From Brachionus rotundiformis (taxonomy: Eukaryota > Rotifera > Eurotatoria > Ploima > Brachionidae), in contig JAESIW010000138.1 of assembly GCA_016802295.1 (NCBI GenBank), positions 3,500,152-3,564,151 of the forward strand: a DNA stretch of 64,000 nucleotides, read 5' to 3'. The notes under the pieces were generated by a model. It made no database searches. It worked only from the letters and a program-made list of their open reading frames with translations, and was not told where the DNA came from. A program made the translations under genes and the position numbers. Below are positions 46,626 to 57,418 of the stretch, piece after piece. Each line of letters starts with the position of its first letter. Position 1 is the first letter of the stretch.

Positions 46626-47861
46626 ATGTTAAAGTTATTTGTATTGTGTGTTGTGGTTGGATTGGTGGCGTGTCCGCCGGTGTTGCCAGAAGACAAGAAC
46701 CAGCCGAATCACAAGTCGGTAAATGAGACCCTGGAAAAAGACCCGTTGCTTAGCCTTGAGTACAACAAGTATCTTAAAGAAATAGTCAATGTGCTCGAGA
46801 CAGATCCCGAATTTAAGAAGCAAATCGAAAATGCCAGCATTGAGGACATTAAATCGGGCCGTATAGCCGAGCATTTGTCCCTGGTCGACCCGAAAATTAG
46901 AACCAAATTGGACGAGATAAAAAGAATGGAAATTGAACGATTGAGACGAGCCATTCAGCGCAAGGCGGCCATGTCAAATCTTAAGTCTCATGAGATCGAA
47001 ACTCTATTGCCCAAGCATGTCGATCACAACAATATCGAAACATTTGAAGTGCACGATTTGGAAAAGCTGATCAAACAGGCTACCATTGATCTGGAAGAAG
47101 TGGACAAAGTGAGACGAGACGAGTTCAAAGAGCACGAAATCGAAAAAGAATATGAGAGGAGAAGAAAGCTACAACAGGCCGACGCAGAGACACGCAAACG
47201 ACTGGAGGAACAGCATAAGCGTTCGCTTGAAATGAGAAAAAACCATCAACGAATAAATCATCCCGGTTCCAAGGATCAACTCGAAGAAGTTTGGGAAGAA
47301 GAGGACAAGCTAGATGGCGAAGACTTTGATCCGGTCACTTTTTTTAAACTGCACGATATTGATGGAAATAACTACTGGGATGAATTTGAAGTCGAGGCAT
47401 TGTTCAATATAGAATTGGACAAAATATACAACAAGACAGATCCCGAATTCGATCCAGCCGAGAGATTCGAAGAAATGAACCGAATGAGAGAACATGTATT
47501 TGGTGAAATAGACCAGAACAAAGATAGATTGGTCAGTTTGGACGAGTTTGTAGAATCGACCAAATCTAGAGAATTTAAGCAAAATGACGAATGGAAAGGT
47601 GTAGACGATGAGCCACAGTACAGCGAGGACGAACTCAGAGAATATTCACAAGCTCATGTAAATCAAAATCACCACAATAAATAAAAAAAACTAATAATAT
47701 AATTAATATAAATTAATTTGTTTTAGGTTCAGGAGGAACACTTAATGAGCACACCAGTCAATGATTTGCATCGTGAACAAGCTCATAGACAAGAGGACAC
47801 TCAACATCATCAGCCACCACAGCAGCAGCATCATCAAAATATTCAAGCCCAACATCCATAG
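46626..47861 (+). CDS. NUCB: Nucleobindin (calnuc/nesfatin precursor family)
   Basis: Secretory-pathway calcium-binding protein of Golgi and ER lumen. Exons 46626-47657 and 47727-47861 joined by a 69-nt intron; 388 residues. A signal peptide (LKLFVLCVVVGLVAC) is followed by the conserved N-terminal region (LSLEYNKYLKEIVNVLETD), a basic/coiled middle (HEIEKEYERRRKLQQAD), the block QLEEVWEEEDKLDGEDFDP, and two EF-hands: DIDGNNYWDEFE and DQNKDRLVSLDE, each with good ligands at positions 1, 3, 5 and 12. The second exon is Gln/His-rich (QPPQQQHHQ), replacing the vertebrate leucine-zipper tail. A polyadenylation signal AATAAA is at 47923-47928. Base composition is richer in GC than any other gene here. 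Confidence 0.94.
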
Positions 47862-48294
47862 AAAACAGTTAATTATTATCATCTCAAAATTTTTATTTTT
47901 ACTTAAAAAAACTTATTTAGTAAAATAAAAGTGTTGTTTCGTTTTTTTTTTTTGAATTTTTTGTTTTAATTAAGNNNNNAAAAAAATAACAATAAAATAA
48001 TTATTTATTGATTTATCTAATAGATTGAACAATGATGAATATTTTCATAATGATTTATTTGTTTAGTTCTAAAAAAAAATTAAATTTTTTCTTATTAAAA
48101 TTTTTAAGTAATGATCTAATTCAAATTTTCTAAAATTGACAAAAACTTTAATTTAAAGATTTTTCTTTTTTTTTACAATCACTCATGATAATTGCTAGGT
48201 ATTATTTTTTAGTTAAAAAGTTTGATTATCATTTAAAATTTTTATCATTGCTAATTTACCGATCTATACAATTTTTGAATAAAGTTTAGCTAAT
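47862..48294. other. Intergenic stretch containing an assembly gap
   Basis: Nucleobindin 3' flank, then N at 47975-47979, then AT-rich sequence up to the hexokinase fragment. The five-N run marks a join of undefined size. Confidence 0.8.
47975..47979. other. Assembly gap (NNNNN)
   Basis: Five N between taag and an A run, just after poly-T sequence. It sits between the two duplicated blocks, so the arrangement across it depends on the scaffolding. Confidence 0.99.
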
Positions 48295-48609
48295 AAGAGT
48301 CCAACGATATACTGGCATTAGATTTAGGAGGTTCGAATTTTAGAGTTTTTTATATTCGTTTGAGAGAAAATGAAGAACCAGTTATTGATAACAAAGTTTT
48401 TATTGTTCAAGGATGCAGGCTGTAGTTGAAAAAACCTTGACCAACTTGGTCAGCTCACTCAATAAAGTAAACAAAAGCTTTTAAAACACTATGTTTTATG
48501 TTATAATTAATTTGCTTTAAGTTTAAGATCGTATTATCGACTGACGGCTCTGGTAAAGGAGCAGCCGTTGTCGCTGCTGTTGCAGCAGAAAATGATCCCA
48601 TATTTAAAT
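48295..48609 (+). pseudogene. Truncated hexokinase copy
   Basis: 48295-48408 matches 40874-40987 (exon 2, around LALDLGGSNFRV) with about five substitutions, and is fused directly to sequence matching 42160 onward (end of exon 6 and all of exon 7, to the TAA at 48609). The join removes 1.17 kb, covering the rest of exon 2, exons 3-5 and most of exon 6, so no sugar site or catalytic Asp remains. No promoter or first exon is present. Confidence 0.92.
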
Positions 48610-50545
48610 AACTTTTATTCTTGATCATTCAAAAATTGAATAAAAGAAAAATATTTTATCACCAAAATTCAAATTTGTTTCCTGTTGAAAATTCCATTAA
48701 AATATATTTATTTATTTAACATTTAGCTTAACAAAAAGCTAAACATTTTTAGATACGATTAGAATTAAATAAAATAAATTGTTTACAAATTATTTATTTT
48801 CTAAATGTAATTATTCGTAAAGGTGCCTAAAAACTTAAATATTTTTTTAAAAAATAAGCCCAAACGCCTGTCTAGCTATTTGATTTAAGATGTACAATTC
48901 GTTTTTTGCTTCGATGGTATCAATTTTAGTAGAAATATTTAATTTTGGAGGACAAAGCTTGATTGACTTAATTTGATGGCCTATTGTATGTTCTGCCTCA
49001 ATTTGGTTATTCTTAATTGCATAGGACAATTTATTATTCAAGTCAAATTTTCTATTGTTTAGTTCAAATGTATTATTAGGATTTGATGGCTTTTCCATAA
49101 AGATAAAATTCACAGGTTGGCTTGTAAGTTGATTTTTGACAATAATAATTCCATTAGCAACGAAATAGGTCGATAAGGTTATATACAACAATGTTGAAGA
49201 ACAGATAAAAAATATTTTGATTAATAGAGAAAAATTTTTTAATATGGACAAGAGAGAGAAATGGTTTGAAAATGATAATAAAGCTTCTAAATCTGAATAT
49301 GTACAATTACCGAGTTGAAGTTTGATTTTTTTCCTTGTTGCTCTAATTAAAATAATAATAATAAAAAAAATTGTTTTAAGTAATAATAAAAATACTTTTC
49401 AGTTAATTCATTTGTAAAGTTCCAAAATTCTTCACATGTAACAAATAATTCCCATTCCTTAAAAATTACAATTTTCTTAAAAAAATGCCATAACTCAAAA
49501 AGTTGATTACCATTCTTTTTAGAAAAACTTTTTCCAACTTATTTATTTTTTCTACCGGTATATCTGCTGATTCGGCCCACTGGTCATTGTAAATTTCATC
49601 ATCTTCTCCTTCATCAATCAAAAATTTACTTGCCAAAAGCTTAAATAAATAAATTGAAAAATAAAAATTAGTCAATCGTATAAAATTTTCTTACTATCGA
49701 AATTAGACAGAGCTCAGTGTTGCTAAAATTTTCAAAATTTTCTTTCTTTGGATTAAAGTAGGAATCAATCAAGTTTTTTGCCGAATAACAATATGAACAT
49801 TTTTTGTCATTTTTGTAAGGATTTAATTTTGTTTTCAGTCTTTTGAGGTATAAAAGTGCCACTATTATGGCATATGGAGAAATAGCTCTATTTCTTGACA
49901 TCTCAAAGACAAAAGATAAATCGTTTAGAAAAAATTTATCTTTTGTCAAACCCTGAACATATTCGGCTATGGTATCTTTACAGACTTTAAGAAATTGATT
50001 TTTTTTTAATTCAAAAAATAACCTGTTAATGGCAAAGATAGATTTCTAAACTTAAAATATTTTGAATGCTCTTCATCACTGTACTCATATTCATAGTCCG
50101 AAAAAAGTCCATCATCATTATTGTCTAGTTCATCAAGAAAAAGATTCTTATGAAATCTTTCTTCATTGTTTCTACCCCTCATAAAACTAAACCTCATTGT
50201 TGGGAATCTGTTTGAACCAATTTTTTCTAAAAATAAAAATAATTAAATCCAAAAGCTCTTCTTTGAACACCCAAGTCTAGGATCTGAATATTTATTCGTT
50301 CCATTTTTATTATAAAAAAAATTTATGAATAATCAAATTTATTCTTATTTTTGTTATAATGCTTGTAAATAATTTTCATATATTGTTAACTATATTTTGT
50401 CTAAAATATATGGTTTTTTTTTACTAAATGGTAGATTTATGGATAGGAAAAATAAGAAAGTATTTTAACTTTTTAATCAAATTTTCGAATTTATAAATGT
50501 TTTTTAGCTAGAAAATAAACTCCTTATTTATTAATTTAAATAGCA
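48408..50545. repeat. Duplicated 2.1-kb block, copy B
   Basis: Partner of 42160-44297. At the right edge the sequence continues as unique DNA (gtaattcatcaaaataatt) towards the complete USF gene, while copy A jumps to a USF fragment. Confidence 0.93.
48847..50197 (-). CDS. CNPPD1: CNPPD1, copy B
   Basis: Exons on the minus strand: 50197-50023, 49984-49695, 49639-49511, 49457-49396, 49342-48847. It encodes the same 383 residues as copy A, with the same cyclin-like core and hydrophobic helix. All splice sites are the same, so both copies should be functional if both exist in the genome. It lies between the truncated hexokinase and the intact USF gene, with 1.3 kb of unique sequence upstream. 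Confidence 0.88.
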
Positions 50546-51505
50546 GTAATTCATCAAAATAATTATGTTTAAATTAATTAACCTTAAACTGAAAATAAAA
50601 GTAATTCAATATTTATTCTCTATAAAAAAGCATTAAATTCTACTAGTAAATCAATTTGATATCCATATATACTAAATACCGTAATGCCTTGCCCCCTAAT
50701 GCATTGCGCTTTAAACCAGAATTCTGGATTTTAATGCTGCATTTAACCCACTTTTTTTTCCAGATACGCTTCGACTTAAATTGCTACAGTTAATGTCAAA
50801 ATTATATGATCAAAGATTGATGTCGAAATTACAAATCAAAAAATTACAATCAAATCATATTCATCTTACAGCATTTAGGTTTTTATTGCAAAGGCTATTT
50901 AATTTATTGAATTTTCAAAATTCCTTTTTTACTAAAGCTTTTTAGTATCTTTCTTATTTTCATTTAAATTTCAATATAACATATTGTATATCATTACCTT
51001 TTAAAATGGTTAACAATTTAATCATAGTTTTTTTTTGAAAATATCAAATATATAATTGATTTCTATAGATTTCAAAAAAATTAAAATTTTGTTAATCAGT
51101 ATTAATTAAAATTAAAAATTGGTTTGAAAAAATATAATTGAAATGTATTTGTGTTTAGAAGAAAAAAATTTTAATTGAATCACATTAAATTTCACTTATA
51201 AAAATTTAAAATAAATTTTGATAATTGAGTTGAAAAAAAATATAAAAATTAAATCTTTCCTATACTTCACCACATTATTTTAAAATGTTAAATTACGCTT
51301 TTTTTTTAGACTAATGCGAATATTAAATAACGCATTTTTATATTTTATTACTTAACCAACATTGCTTAACAAGAAGCAAAACCAAATGTGCACCAATAAA
51401 TTATAATTTTAAATTATACATAAGAATTGCTAACCTCGAAAAAGCAAAAATTATAATATTAAATTTAAAATATTTGATAAAAGAAAAATTCTATAATTTT
51501 TCCTC
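50546..51505. other. Unique spacer between CNPPD1 copy B and USF
   Basis: Divergent promoters of CNPPD1 and USF should lie here. Near 50687-50760 a TACCGTAATGCCTTGCCCCC stretch of raised GC resembles the transposon-end-like motif at 34543; no inverted partner was found. This spacer is missing from copy A. Confidence 0.5.
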
Positions 51506-53033
51506 ATGATTGTTCCCGTGATTGAACACATGGAAAAAGAAATGAATTCAACATCAACTCTAGCAACTAAAGCATCCACAACAACCACAGCTAGATTATT
51601 AAATAAATCAGATGATATATCATCTAATTTTATATTTGACGAAATTAAGACAACTTCTAGTTTGGATAAATGCTCAGTAGAACATAAAGAAAACTTAACT
51701 TCATCACCTATTACATTATCCCCACTAACTAATAAACAACCTTTGGTGTAATAGTTTTGCTTTGACCATTTTGATAAATTGAATTTTAGATTTTTTTTCA
51801 AATAGAGATCAAGAAGAAAATTGTCCTAAAAAAATACGAAAAGATATATCAAATGATAATGATCCCACAGACAATGACTTGACATGCCAAGGTAACACAA
51901 ATCCTATTGCTGACTCAAACAATAATCTCAAAAGCCAAAACCAGAAAAGCGATCAGCAGACTTTAATCATTGAAGGAGGAATCAATGCTCTACAATTTCA
52001 ACTTAAGCCTGAAATAGTTCCTAGTAATAAAAATATTATATTTTTTGATTAATTTTATCTTTAATTTGTGATTTATTTTTCAAGATAGACCAATAACTCT
52101 TAAGCTTGTTCCTGTTGAATCCCCTAATCAATCAAACATGCCAAATGATGCCACTGATACAATCAAATCATCAGAAAATATAGAAAATTCTCACCTTGAA
52201 CAAATCCAGTTAGAATCTAATACAGAAAACTTGGATTTTGTTTCCCATGATTACAAAGAAAGTAAAATCTGTAAATTAAATACGGCGTCAATTCAGACAG
52301 TTAAACTTGCTGAATCGAACCAAAATGTGTACTTTATGATGCAACCCATTGATTTGATATCGAACAATCACCACTCTAACTCTATTAAATTAAAGTCACC
52401 ATCGCATCCGGTCTCTTCAACAACTCAGCATTTCAATCCACAAAATCTTTCAACCATAACGTTACAAAATTTGGGAAATTCTAATAGCCTAAGCTCGAGC
52501 TTAATCAACAACAATCCAAAAACAACCACTGTTACCTTGGGATCACCAGTGTCGTCCACGACTTCGATTACTTCAGCTCCAAAAGTGCTTAGAGACGAAA
52601 GACGTAGAGCTAATCACAATGAAGTGGAAAGAAGACGAAGAGATAATATCAACAAATGGATTGTAGAACTTTCCAAAGTGATACCAGATTGCTGTAATGA
52701 CCAGTCTAAGCATGGTCAAGTGAGTTTGAATATCAAAATAAATATTTGGACTTAGACTAATTAATTTTATATAGAGCAAGGGTGGTATCTTAGAAAAGAC
52801 AGTCCAATATTTGCTCGACATGAAAAAACAGAATCAAAATTTGTCCCAGCAAATTCATTGTTTGGAAAATTTAAAAAGTGAAAATGAATTTTTAAAAGAA
52901 AAAGTAGTTTTTATTTCAATGATTAGTAAATTTTATTGATTAATTTATTTTATTCAAGATTGAAGAGTTAAAAAAAGAAAACCAACTTTTAAAAATTAAA
53001 ACTCAAACTAGTTCGCCTGAATGCCATTATTAA
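51506..53033 (+). CDS. USF: USF bHLH-leucine zipper transcription factor
   Basis: Nuclear dimeric factor binding CACGTG E-boxes. Exons: 51506-51747, 51806-52023, 52085-52719, 52775-52903, 52959-53033; 432 residues with consistent phases. The N-terminal two thirds are Ser/Thr/Asn-rich. The basic region RDERRRANHNEVERRRRDN keeps the His-Glu-Arg E-box-reading residues; helix 1 WIVELSKVIPDC is followed, across an intron, by the USF-specific QSKGGILEKTVQYLLDM, then a zipper (LSQQIHCLENLKSENEFL). The start ATG 51506 is the first in the open frame. The first donor must be GT at 51748, leaving TTGGT; the upstream GTGTAA would break the frame. A fragment of exon 3 lies at 44298-44510. Confidence 0.9.
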
Positions 53034-54552
53034 TAGAGCCGATATATTTCTGAAAATGTTAATATTTGTAAAAAATTTATTTTTGTTTTAGTTTTTGTTC
53101 GTTTTAAATATATGTTAAAGAAGTAGCCTTTTTTAAAATTTGAAAAAAAAGTGATTAATAAAAATGATTATAAAAGTAAACTTCATCAGGAAGCCAACTA
53201 TATTTAAAACAAAATCTTTCCACATGATATAATTGGCTAACCGAGGACACAACTTTTATCGTGCCATTACGTCAACAATAGAATTTAATTTTGAATTTCA
53301 ATTTAAAGATTTTCTCCTGTTAAATTATCTTATTAATCTAAGGAAAAAATTGTAGAATTTCTTAAAATAATGCAATATATTAAGAATTTATGCTACTGAC
53401 ATTATAAAGTTCCTGAAAACCACGTGAAATTGGCTTTTGATTTAACAAAATAATCCATGAGTAATAATTCTCATGATAATACAAAATTAAAAAGTAAAAA
53501 AAATACTTGTATCTAAAAATTAAAAAAAAAATTAATGACTTTATAAATTAAATTGGTAGTTTCACAGTGAATACCTTATTAGTATATTTTTTGTTAAAAT
53601 TTCAATAAATATAACATTAATTATCAAAAATAAAAATTAAAAAATATTTTTCAAAAATCATGTTTTTAAATTGCAAAAGATTGAAGTCAAAGCTTTCATC
53701 AGTAATTTAGTAAATAAATAAAGAGTCTGCAATTCTAGTTTTTGATCCAAAACTATATCAAGTCGAAAAAATTCAATGTATAGCAAATAAGTTTATCTAT
53801 GGATTTGTGTTGAGTGTCAAATTCTGCTTCCAAATTTTTAAATTTATCGAAATATTTTTGAATGAGAGTGGTCAATCATGGTAGCCGTGATTTAAATTAA
53901 AAATTAAAACAAAAATTAATTAAATAATTAATTATATACATTTTAATAATTTTCTTTTTAATCAAAAATGTCGACTGTAAAATTTGTTTCTCAATTAAAG
54001 ATTTTTATAAGCTTGAACCAACTTTGAGGCATACTTTTATAGCTAAGATCGTAATAAATAGATTGCATGTCACGATGCTCTAGCTTCAGATTTAAATATA
54101 AACATTAAAATTATGTTTTATCAAACAGAAAAACATTTTATTGCAAATTCATAAAGAAAACTTTTATCTTATAAATAAAAAAATTTTTTAATAGATAAGT
54201 TTGGTTTTTTAATTGCTAAAATGAATAGTTTTAAACCTTTTAAAAACAGTTGAAAAATATGTAAAACAAGATTGAGTTTAACAAAACACTTGAATAAAAA
54301 AATACATAAAACTAAATAAAACTTGAGTATTTTATCAAAATGTTATCTAAGATAAAATTTCTTTTGTTTTTAATTTCAAATCATCTTTATCAAGAAATCT
54401 AAAAGATAGCAAACCAGAATAAATTTGACCAAGGCTTTGTAATTTGATTTTGGAGAAATTTTATTCATTGAAAAAAATAATTTTTAAATTTTGTTTTTAA
54501 GTAAAAAATTTAAGCTCATTTTTAAATCCAATCTTATAATTTTTCTAGTTTC
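53034..54552. other. Convergent AT-rich intergenic region
   Basis: Lies between the 3' ends of USF (+) and the next minus gene. No coding sequence seen. Confidence 0.6.
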
Positions 54553-57045
54553 TTATCTGGTCAACCCAGCTGTTTCATCCAATCTATTTATGTACTCATT
54601 TGCCCAGTTGACAAAAAGTTTCTTGAAAATTTAAAAAGCTTAATAAAAAAATTGATTTGTATTATTTGATTAGTTGAAACATTATCTCCTAATCAAAATA
54701 GTAATTAAAACATCTAAATTACTCGACACTTTTCTACGGTAAATACAACATCAGAATTTTTAAATATGGGCTTCATCCTCACATCATTGAACAATGAGCT
54801 TTGCCATTCCCATGGAAATTCCTGATAAAATTATTCATTTTTCATCTGTTTGATAAGACTTTAAAAAGCTTACCAATGGTAAATCAGTATTGTTGTTCAC
54901 TTTCCTGACTATGTAGCACATAACAGTGGCTAAGATTTTAAGATTTAATTTTACATTTGGAGATATATCGCCTCTTAATAATCTAAATTTGATAGGTTTT
55001 ATTAAAAGCTTTGAAAATTGGTTAGATTTTTTTTGAAATGATTAAGTAATTATACAGTTGTAATAAGGCCTCTAGATATCATAGCACTCATAAGAATTAA
55101 AATAGCTCTTCCTCGGTTAATGTTTCTAATTTTGCCATTTTCATCAAATTTTAATCTTTCCTGAATTATTTAAGATTAATTTTTCTAATAAAATTTTGAA
55201 ATTATTTTAAACTACTTTTTCTTCATCCCAAAAATAATTTTCGGGAAATTTATTTCCTTCGCTGATAAGCGATAACAATGCAGATTTGGCGGTAGTTCCA
55301 ATAATACCTTCTTTTGGCTTTAATTAATTGAACTTCGGGTTAATTAAAAAAACTAAATTGAATCAAAACAAACCATAAATTCTGAAATTCTTTGGCAAAC
55401 TTCTTCTACATTTTGGCACAAAGTTTGGATACATTGTGAATAAATCAAACTGTCAACGTCAAAAAGTGCATTCATATCATTTTCATTGCGGATAAAATTC
55501 ATCAAAGATGTATAAATAGGACCTTCAGGCTGGAAAACAATCTATTTAAAAAATTTATTAACAATCTAACTCACTTCTAAATAGACTCTGTGAACTGCTG
55601 TCATTATTTCCAAAAGACGTATTCTAAAAACTGATGCAGAACCAGTTCGATCAGGCAACTAGAATACATTTAATTAAATAAAATTTTGATTTCTTTAATG
55701 GTTTAAACAATTGATTTACCTTGGCTGTTTGTTCCGATTTGATTTTTATTCTCATTATAAATTTTACGATTGTTGCAGCAGCCCAAAAAAATTTTTGTCT
55801 ATCTGTTAATAAATGAAAAAATTTTAAACAAATAAAAGTTTAATTTTTTAAAATTAAATATACCATATAGTTTTGGAAATTTTTGTTCAATTTTTGATTT
55901 TATTCTATATGTTTCATTTAGTTTAACTGTTTTAGGACCAAAAAATAAAAAAAGACTATTTAAGTTTAAAATTTTTACTTGAAGAATTTTGTTGATCATT
56001 ATCGGTGCCATTTCTTCATAAAAAAAGTAAATAATCTTACAAATAAAAAGAAATATTTTTTTACGGTGAATGTGAATTTTTCTTTAAATCTAACAGTGCA
56101 TAATCATAATAACTTTACAAAAAGAGATGAGAAAAATTAGTTTATCTGTTTTTAAGTTAAATTGTTAAATGTTAAAAGTTATTAATTCAATTTAATTAAT
56201 AAAATTAATAGTTCAAATTTCAAATTTTTTGATTTAAAAGTTTAAAAAAGCATAAATATTTTCGTTTAGAATAAATTTTTTTTAAATATCTTATTTATTT
56301 TAGGTGATTTAAAAATATTTCTTAAAAACGTAATTAATTTAATTTGAACTTTTTATTTATTTCATTTATATAAGGAAAACTTAGAAATATGCAATAAATT
56401 AAAAATTTAAAATCATTCTCATTTATGGGAATTTAAAATTTGAACATTAAAATTATTGATTTAGTTATTTTCAAAAATTAAATATTGGTGATTAAAAACA
56501 GTAAATTAAAAATATTACTTGTCTGTTTCTGTAGTTAAGAAAGGCTCATTTTCTCTTTTACTCATTCGAGAGCTATAAAAAATTTAATTCAACATAGATG
56601 GAATATATTTTATTACTTTCTATCTGTTAATTTTGGATTTGCTTCGCCAGGTTGATCGTCATCCAAGTTGAATATAGGCTTGTGTTCCCTTTATAATATA
56701 AATTTAAAAAATATATAAAATATATTTAAAATTGAAATTAAGATACCTTGGTGTACTGTTTTCAAATTTTTTTTCGCTTGAATAATCAAAATTATTATTT
56801 GGCCTTAAAAATGATTGAAATTATATTTAAAAAATTAAATAAACTCAAATACATATTTTCTGTATTGCTATTTAGAAGAATTGATTGTCTACTTGATTCA
56901 ATTTTATGGCTTGAATTATTATAAATTGGCGGCTCGGACTTTCGAGAAATGTTCAGAAATTTCATTAAATTTATCTTTTAGATAAAATTACAGTTTGTTG
57001 ATCAAAATTAGTTTGTGATGCAACACTTTCTTTTAGTTTTGCCAT
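54553..57045 (-). CDS. Unrecognised 15-exon gene, 412 residues, helical C-terminal domain
   Basis: Exons on the minus strand: 57045-56992, 56938-56853, 56803-56747, 56688-56617, 56572-56519, 56013-55979, 55926-55864, 55802-55720, 55658-55575, 55529-55374, 55317-55216, 55160-55056, 55008-54874, 54821-54738, 54621-54553. Every junction is GT-AG and phases chain through to TAA, which is strong evidence for the model. The first ~120 residues are polar and disordered. The rest is predominantly helical and more conserved-looking: KLYDRQKFFWAAATIVKFIM, FRIRLLEIMTAVHRVYLEPE, EGIIGTTAKSALLSLI, NRGRAILILMSAMISRGL, EFPWEWQSSLF and FVNWANEYINRLDETAGLTR. This could be an armadillo-like solenoid. I do not recognise the family. 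An E2F-type site sits 96 bp upstream of the ATG. Confidence 0.75.
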
Positions 57046-57418
57046 TTGTAAATGTTCTTTTATTAAAAATAGATTAGAGATTATTTGATTAAGTTTTTAA
57101 TTTAGTTTAACAAATGCAAAGGGCTAGCGTGATTTAAATATTGGCGCCAAAAATTTAGTTTAACAGTTTAAGTAGAAAAAATATTTAATTAATTTTAATC
57201 AAATGAACAAATGTTTTTTTTATAAAAAATTTATTAATTGTTAAAAATTTGGAATTTTATTATTAAAATCATTTATTAAAAAGCCGACTTAATTTAAGCG
57301 TTTATCAGTAACCCTTTGCATAATGTTAAGACTGTTAGATTTGTGAACAAAGTGCATTTAGATAATGATTAAAAGTGAATGTCTATATAAGCTTTTAGAT
57401 TAAATTATTAGGTGATGA
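57046..57418 (-). other. Spacer between the two minus-strand genes
   Basis: Promoter region of the 15-exon gene and 3' flank of the disordered-protein gene. It holds the E2F-like palindrome at 57141-57150. Confidence 0.6.
57141..57150 (-). promoter_or_regulatory. E2F-type site upstream of the 15-exon gene
   Basis: TTGGCGCCAA, extended by flanking A/T to TTTTTGGCGCCAAT on the minus strand, matches TTTSSCGC, the E2F/DP consensus. A 10-bp half-GC palindrome in ~20% GC sequence 96 bp before an ATG is unlikely by chance. It would suggest cell-cycle-dependent expression. Confidence 0.5.

Noticed and set aside
46635..47582. Minus-strand frames of 63-90 codons over nucleobindin
   Set aside because: Antisense shadows of a signal-peptide and EF-hand protein supported by its own motifs.
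53421..53426. CACGTG E-box 390 bp downstream of USF, a possible USF autoregulatory site
   Set aside because: About two CACGTG are expected in 64 kb at this composition and another is in the CFAP92 coding sequence, so position alone is not evidence.
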